This document shows, piece after piece, positions 42,892 to 48,682 of a DNA stretch of 48,682 bases. The stretch's first letter is position 1. Each line of letters starts with the position of its first letter. The position numbers were made by a program, and so were the translations under genes. The notes under the pieces were generated by a model. It saw only the letters and a program-made list of their open reading frames with translations, did not search any database and was not told where the DNA came from. The stretch covers positions 1 through 48,682 of the forward strand of contig JADGJL010000071.1 in the NCBI GenBank assembly GCA_027600665.1. The letters are read 5' to 3'. Source of the DNA: Irineochytrium annulatum (lineage: Eukaryota > Chytridiomycota > Chytridiomycetes > Chytridiales > Chytridiaceae).

Positions 42892-45200
42892 TACAATACC
42901 TTTCCCAACCGGCTAGAGTGGCGGCGGCCAGGAAGGCGGGCACGGAGCCCCTCTCGTCTACGTAGAACTGACGCTGCCGCTGAAGGAGCCCGATGCGCTC
43001 CGGAAGTCCGCCGACGAGCTGAAGGGTCCCCTCATCGTTGGCGCCACTACTAAATAGGAAGGAGGGGTCGTCGGCGTCTGCGAATGTCGACTTGAGGCGG
43101 ACTCGACCCTCGTGGAAGTCGACTTTGTAGCCCAGGAGCGAGAACACGGCCTCTCGATATTCTTGCGCTTTTGCAGCATATACCTATAGACATGGTTTAA
43201 TGCGCGTTCACGAGTTCAGAGTATAACCTCCTTCAGCCGCATCATCCGCTTATCCTTCTCGCTCATCTCCGCCTTCATCGCGTTGCATTGCATTTCCAAC
43301 ACGTTTAAAGATTCGATGGGAATAACCTTGGACGACGGGAATACTTTCTTCCTCAAAGCATCGTTTTCGGCCTCGAGGGCGTCCAGCTTGGCTTTCCGAA
43401 TCGCGTACTCCTGCGATTCCGGGTTGTCGCGTAACTGTAGAATCCGCGCATCGGCCATGGTTCCGCGCTTCTCCATTTCATGCTGCAAAACACGAATATG
43501 CTCTTCCAATTGGTTCCTCTGTGCTTCGAGATCTGAACATTTCGTTTTCAACAGCTTATTTTCTGAGCAGAATATTAGAGTTAATCGCCGTGCCCACGGC
43601 GTCGTGTACCGTTGTCCAGCTTTTTAGCCTCAAGGTTATCTACCCCGCCAGCCAGTAAGTCGCATAACGAGTGGATTAAAAAAGCCTACCTGCTATTTTG
43701 ACCTGATGGGCCGAGATCATATCGTTCTTCTCTGCAAGTGAGGCCTCCAGATCCGATATCCGCATGAGGTACAGCCTATCGAAGCCTTCTTTTGCGAGGC
43801 TTTCCGCTTCGAGGTCGTAGATTTTCTATAATACTCCATTAGATATTAAAAACAAAATCCTTAACAAACCAAATGCTCCTTGATGCGCTCATAGTCGCGC
43901 TGTAGCAAAACATGCCTCGACTCCATGTTTTTCAACTCGAGGCTGGTCCTCTGCATATCCTCCTCAACAACGGCCCGCGCACGCGTTTCCGCCCGCAGCT
44001 ACAGTTTTAACCATAGTCTCGTAGCTGACCCACATACTTGTCCCTCAGCGTCCGCCAGCAAATGCTGCAACCGTTTTTCTTCCGCAGCCAGTGCCCCAAG
44101 CTTCTCCTTCGCCGACGACAACTCCAACCGCACAACTCCAAGCGTCTGCGCCAGCTGCTGCGGCGAGTCCATCCCAACCTCATCGTGTTCCTGTAGATAC
44201 GCCGTCCACGCCTTTTTCTCCGCAACCAAGACTTCGAGCTCCCTCATCGTCCGCGCGAGCTCGTTCTGAAGGGAGGTCTTGTTCACCAGCTGGCGCTCGA
44301 GCGCGCGCTTCTCCTCCTCGATCTTCCCAACGTTCTGCCGGAGAAGCGTCAGCTCGTGCACCTCCCGCTTCAACCTGACGTTGTCCGCCTCGATGCTCTT
44401 AATGTACTGGACCTGCTCTGCTCACTATGAGGATTCGTTCGTTGACACGCGCACAAACCTTTGAGCTGCCTTCGAATCACTTCGTCCCCGCTTCGGACAG
44501 AGTCCTCATCCTGGACCGGATGCTCCCGTAACGGCTCCATCTCGAATGAGAACGATCGCGTAGTCACGTTTGCCTCCTCGCATCTCTGCATCCGAAGAAT
44601 GTTATGGTTTTGCGACACAAATGAGACAAGCCAACGAACCTCGGCAGTGAGACGCGACATCTCCGTTCGGAGAACCTTAATCTCGCTGCGCAGAGCTTCG
44701 GCCTGCGAGGTTGACTGACGCCGAAGGTCCTCCAGCTCCTCCTCGAGCAGCGACACGTTCTCCGCAAGGTTCAGGTTCTTCTGCCTACATGCCGCATAGT
44801 TCTTCTCGAACGTCGCCTACATAGCAGTGTAAGCCACTCACACGCGTCGATAACCAATCCATACTCTCTCCTTCCTCGCCTCTTCCTCCAAACTCTGGAT
44901 TTTGAGCGTGTTGGTCTTATCGCGCTCAAAGAAAAACACCCTCAAGTCTTCCGCTTTCTGAGCCCAGCTTTTAAACGCAACCCATGAAAAGCGCGCGGTC
45001 ATGCTTACAGCCAGCTTCTGGTGGCAGTCGTCCATGGCCACCTGCAGAGCGCCCTTCTCCTTCTCCATTCCAATGATCTTCCTCTCGTACTCGTCCGTCA
45101 TCAGAGAGATTTTTCTCTTCATCGATTCCGTCTCGCGCCGGAGCTTGATGCTCGCGAGGACGTCCTCGTTCGGGCTGGGTGGCTCCTTGCGCTTCGACAT
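42854..45200 (-). CDS. MAD1: Spindle assembly checkpoint protein MAD1
   Basis: MAD1 recruits MAD2 to unattached kinetochores. Ten exons (45009-45200, 44865-44957, 44640-44816, 44459-44585, 44038-44417, 43870-43998, 43690-43825, 43610-43639, 43228-43562, 42854-43183) sum to 1929 nt, 642 aa. Almost the whole protein to residue about 530 is coiled coil (LEEELEDLRRQSTSQAEAL, LKREVHELTLLRQNVGKIEE). The C-terminal kinetochore-binding globular domain reads AQEYREAVFSLLGYKVDF, then LFSSGANDEGTLQLVGG and GSVPAFLAAATLAGWER, as in human and yeast MAD1. The MAD2-interaction motif is not obvious to me. Introns 44958-45008 and 44586-44639 are stop-free multiples of three. The last about 12 codons extend past the family end and overlap the PEX39-like gene. 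The start ATG at 45200 is 98 bp from the divergent ZSWIM2-like gene. Confidence 0.92.
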
Positions 45201-45298
45201 TGCAAGGAAGGCGTCGGAGCCGCTGGTCGCGCTGTGATGGTACTGTGCCAACTTTGACCCCCTTTTGACGGGCCTTCAGGACTCGCCCGACGGACGCC
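45201..45298. promoter_or_regulatory. 98-bp divergent intergenic region between MAD1 and ZSWIM2-like gene
   Basis: The start codons of MAD1 (minus) and the E3 ligase (plus) face away from each other with 98 bases between them, so promoter elements must be shared or embedded in coding sequence. No named element was recognised. Confidence 0.5.
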
Positions 45299-46669
45299 AT
45301 GAGAGGGGGACGGAAGTCGGAGGCGACGCAGCAGAAGATCGATGCGGCCGATTCCGCGACGTTCTACCTGCTACAGGAACTGGGCCCCATGGCCTTTCTC
45401 CTGCGGGAATCATCCGATGGCGTTGGGAACTCGGCGGTTCTGAAGTTCAAGGTCGGGCTGGGATCGAGGCAGACCTGCACGTGCACGGACTTCCTTTCGA
45501 CGGGGGAGGTGTGCATGCACATTGTAAGTTGGACGTGCTCTTTGGTGTGGCATCTGTGTCTGACGGTCGTCAAGATCTGGGTGCTGCTGAAGGTGTTTCG
45601 CGTGCCGAAGGAGAACGATATTCTGTTCCAAAAGGGGCTCGTCGAGCGCGAGATTGCGGAGATAATGCAGCTGAGGAACAAAAAGGTGGACAATGTTGCA
45701 AAGGACCGCGTATTTACGGACATTCAGATAGCTAAGATTGTTGAGCATGTGGACAAGGAGGTCAAGGATTCATGCAGCAGTCATACGCATCAACGACCAA
45801 TGGAGGACGGGGACGTGTGCCCGATCTGCCTGGAGGACATTTTTAAGGACGCCCAAACCTGCTGCGACTCCTGCGGCAACAACATCCACATCAATTGCAC
45901 GAAGGTCTTGCTGGAGCACCAAACAAAATCGCTGGGCGTCGATGTGGTCAAGTGCCCGCTGTGTCGGCGGGACTTCGGGTCGGCGGAAAGGGTGAAGAAA
46001 GAGTGGAATCAAGCTCTCAAATCCCGATTGGTGGTTGAGAGACGAGACCACAAACACTACGGTACGATTTTTTAAATTTTCTTTACGCTGAAAGCTATTC
46101 CAGGGACGTCGTGCTGTAGCTGTGGATCGTCGCCAATCGTCGGTATCCTACACAGATGTGTCGAATGCAAAGCGCGGAATATTGACTTTGATCTTTGCAA
46201 TGGCTGCTTCGCTAGTGGTCAACATAGGTTAGACAAGCGCTTCTTCTTTACTGTTGCTGAAGTTCCCTCTAGCGAACACAACTTTTTAAATAAAGGCACC
46301 CGCTCGACGACACGCTGGGCACCATCTAGCCGGGCCATCAAACAGACGTTTAACGATCGAAAATCACCGGAGCTCTCCATTTGCGGAACCGCGGGACCTT
46401 CTTCATGCACAACATCCAAACCGTCGACGACAAGGCAGCAAACGCGGCTCCCGAAGCTTCCACCACCCAAAGCGCCGCCAAAGCCGCCCCCGCGACTTCC
46501 TGCTCTCACAGCAAAACTCGGACCCCTCTCTCTCCCCCAACTTCACGATTTCTCCGGGTTGATCGTCGTGAACAAGGCCGAGCTCAACGTCGCCGGGGCC
46601 GCGGAGAGCAGCAGCGGGTCCTTCAGCGGGTTGCGACCCCCGAAACAGCGGCGGGACCGCAGATATTAG
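45299..46669 (+). CDS. ZSWIM2-like SWIM/RING/ZZ E3 ubiquitin ligase
   Basis: Exons 45299-45523, 45575-46061 and 46104-46669 give 425 aa. The N-terminus FYLLQELGPMAFLLRE is very like that of vertebrate ZSWIM2. It is followed by the SWIM zinc-binding motif (CTCTDFLSTGEVCMHI), IWVLLKVFRVPKEND and LVEREIAEIM. A RING begins at residue about 161 (CPICLEDI, CGNNIHINC, CPLCRRDF), then a ZZ-type zinc finger (CCSCGSSPIVGILHRCVEC, DLCNGC). The second RING of vertebrate ZSWIM2 is missing; a Pro/Lys-rich tail (KLPPPKAPPKPPPRLP) ends the protein. RING plus SWIM predicts E3 ligase activity; the substrate is unknown. The 51-nt first intron is a stop-free multiple of three and interrupts the SWIM motif. Confidence 0.9.
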
Positions 46670-47762
46670 CATCAAATAAGGGGTTTGACACGAAAGGGGG
46701 ACTTTAGGAGGTGGGAAGGCGTGTGTATGTTTAATCACAGTAATACACCTCGACTTGATTGATTTGGAATTTGACGGTGGTGCCTAATGGGGATGCTGGA
46801 TAGTATGCAGGTCTGCGAAGTCACTTCTCCTGCCAGCTCAAGGCGATAAAGGCAGATATGCTGACAAAAGCCGTCGTGCTGTCTTCGCGCGAAGAATGTA
46901 GTCGGCAATGTATTAATAGATCGATTTTTAAAGAAAAATGTAGTAAACCGTGGGAATGCCAAGACTTCGCAAAAGCGATTGTGGACTTTCACGTGGCCCT
47001 GCCACAAAGACACCGCTGCTCCTTCGCTCCACTCTTGGTCCAGCATAATATTGGGACCTTAAACTGTTTACTTGGGTGAATGCGAAGTGGCAGCGCCACA
47101 GGATAGTCCAGCCTGTGGCTCGCTTGATGTAGCACTGTGAACCGAGAGGCGCAACATGAACAGCGGAATTCACATCGTGCCATACAGCAGAAGCATCGCG
47201 AATGAATACAGGGTAATGAAGAGAAAAAAAAAAAATAGCACGACGGGTGTCCAAGGCAAGGACGGGATACTATGTTCAAGGCTTATGTTGCACCATTTAA
47301 TCTGTGCTCTGCTATAACGTATGAACGACTTTCGACGGACTTATCGGCATATTTTATACAACACGATGCGGAATTACGTGCCGCCGCACGAGTCCATGTC
47401 TTGCGAAGGTATGGATGGCGGCTCCTGCGACGCATCGACAATGAAAGGGATTGCTGCCTCCACATTCCTGGCGGTGTTTGTCAGATTGCAGAAGAAGATC
47501 CATCCGCTTTTGGGTGGTGTGCCTTAATTCGACGCAAGCGATCGCATGCTGTGATGCGGGGTGGTCTCCAAAAGCTGGAAAACCAGGGTCCGAAGGTCTG
47601 GGTTTTTGCGGTCACACTTCGATGGTTTGGTCTCAACTTCTTCCCAATTAGGACCGAGACACCACCCCTCACGACCGCGCATTCCCCTTCAATCACGGAC
47701 CTCGCTCCCACGGTCACCCCCCTCAGGAAGGAAGGATTACGTCCACCGCGCTCGACGTTGCG
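46670..47762. other. 1.1 kb without an assignable gene
   Basis: The left half is AT-rich and has an A-run (47224-47235). From about 47272 the plus strand stays open for a long way, but the frame runs on over the next gene in a different phase and shows no family resemblance. The region probably contains the 5' leader and promoter of the gene starting at 47763, which may also have unrecognised upstream exons here. Confidence 0.4.
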
Positions 47763-48682
47763 ATGGACGGCGCGGGCTTTATCGACGGATTTTATGTGGA
47801 GATCAATGCTGCAACTGGTGCCTTCCACCAGCAGCAGCCGATCCCTTCTCCGCCCTCTTTCAACGAGCAACAGCCGGCATTTTACGAATCCGCGCCGGTG
47901 CCGTTGCCGACGCTGGTCTCGGTTGAGGATGCCTTGTTCTTCGACTCGCTCAGCGATCTGACCAACTCCGGTCCCATTCGGCAGCAGCCGTCGATGCTGG
48001 AGCCCTTCGCGCCGCTGGACGACGCGACGCTGAATCAGATCGCTGCGGAACTGGAGCTGGCACACGGGATCTCGCCCTCTTTCGTCGGTGGAGGTGGAGG
48101 TGATTACTTTTCCACGATGCCGACCCAGCAGGAGATGCCAACTGTCGACGGCTTCGAGTTTATTGATTTGTGCTCGGAGGTCATGCGGGATTTGCATAGA
48201 ATCGAGGCCGATCAAGGTAATATTCTTATCCACCTGCGTTCTTGTGAACACCCCCTAATCCTTCCTCCGTAGCCGCCATGGCCACCTTCCGAGCGTCCCT
48301 CCTCCTGCACCGGCAAGAGGCTTCCTTAACTTCCCTCCTGAACCTGAACCACCACTTCGCGAACGGCGCATCCGTCGACTTCCAAGCGTTGCCTTTCGCC
48401 ATCCCGTCCTCGTCCTCCTCCCGCTTGCCGTCGCCGTCGCTCTCTCCCTGTCTCTTCCCGACGCCGTCCGTTAGCCCGCTTTCGGTCATCAACACCCCGG
48501 CATCTCGGTGTATGAGCCCCCGAACCACGTCCTCCCGGTCCTCCCCGCCCTGCACGCCCCCGACGCCTATTTGCTCTAGCACCTCGGCCCCAGCCCAGAC
48601 CAGCATCCCCCCGCTCGCGTCCAACCAGCCGCTTCGCCTCCGCCTCCGTGCCCCGCGCCCGTCCCCGACATCCGTCCTCGTC
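47763..48682 (+). CDS. Uncharacterised Ser/Pro-rich protein, truncated by right edge
   Basis: Exon 47763-48216 is joined through a 56-nt GT..AG intron (48217-48272) to an exon that stays open to the end of the window, giving at least 288 residues. The first part is acidic and hydrophobic-patterned (LVSVEDALFFDSLSDLTN, TLNQIAAELELAHGI, FEFIDLCSEVMRDLHRIE), as in transactivation regions. After the junction, a helix (ATFRASLLLHRQEASLTSLL) leads into a long Ser/Pro/Thr-rich stretch. No DNA-binding or catalytic domain lies in the visible part. A transcription-factor role is a guess from composition. The start may lie further upstream. Confidence 0.6.

Noticed and set aside
47481..48251. Long minus-strand open frame (256 codons) over the right-edge gene
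   Set aside because: It mirrors the plus-strand Ser/Pro-rich exon, has no family resemblance, and the plus strand has a good intron and a coherent continuation.

Overview
The window is nuclear DNA of an intron-rich, gene-dense eukaryote, most likely an early-diverging (chytrid-type) fungus. Fungal markers are MMM1 (ERMES), YME2, TVP23 and an ATP25/MALSU1-type RsfS protein. It also carries BRE/BABAM2 and ZSWIM2 homologues, which as far as I know are missing from Dikarya but kept in zoosporic fungi. Introns are mostly 38-60 nt with GT..AG ends and a CTRAY-like branch site close to the acceptor. I found no CRISPR array, tRNA, rRNA or recognisable transposon.

I rebuilt multi-exon models by hand from splice sites and protein-family similarity. 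Nearly every model sums to a multiple of three, an independent check on the junctions.

Layout, left to right: MMM1 (-); dynactin p62 DCTN4 (+); a 1.6 kb unresolved stretch; the giant U3/SSU-processome HEAT protein UTP20 (-, 13 exons); a possible small gene (+); a nucleolar FKBP prolyl isomerase (-); a class I SAM methyltransferase (+); a mitochondrial RsfS-domain protein (-) divergent from an unknown multi-pass membrane protein (+); SOF1/DCAF13 (-) divergent from the DEAH helicase DHX35 (+); YME2 (-); a Vps38/UVRAG-type PI3-kinase subunit (-) divergent from a U1A/U2B'' spliceosomal protein (+); BRE/BABAM2 (+); a prolyl-4-hydroxylase-like 2OG oxygenase (-); a syntaxin with a very unusual Arg/Asp-rich N-terminus (-); a TopBP1/Dpb11/Rad4 BRCT scaffold (+); TVP23 (-); a candidate small coiled-coil gene (-); a PEX39-like peroxin (+) convergent with the checkpoint protein MAD1 (-); a ZSWIM2-like E3 ligase (+); and a Ser/Pro-rich gene cut by the right edge (+).

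The genes are housekeeping genes from unrelated pathways: ribosome biogenesis (UTP20, SOF1), splicing (DHX35, U1A/U2B''), mitochondria (MMM1, YME2, RsfS), membrane traffic (syntaxin, TVP23, Vps38), and genome or mitotic surveillance (TopBP1, BRE, MAD1). Their order shows no operon-like system. Short divergent promoters (about 80-100 bp) and near-touching or overlapping neighbours show a compact genome. The most unusual items are the syntaxin extension, ultra-short introns (27 and 31 nt), a start codon standing alone as an exon in SOF1, an exon-scale repeat inside TopBP1, a YME2 P-loop without its lysine, and several unassigned small or membrane proteins.
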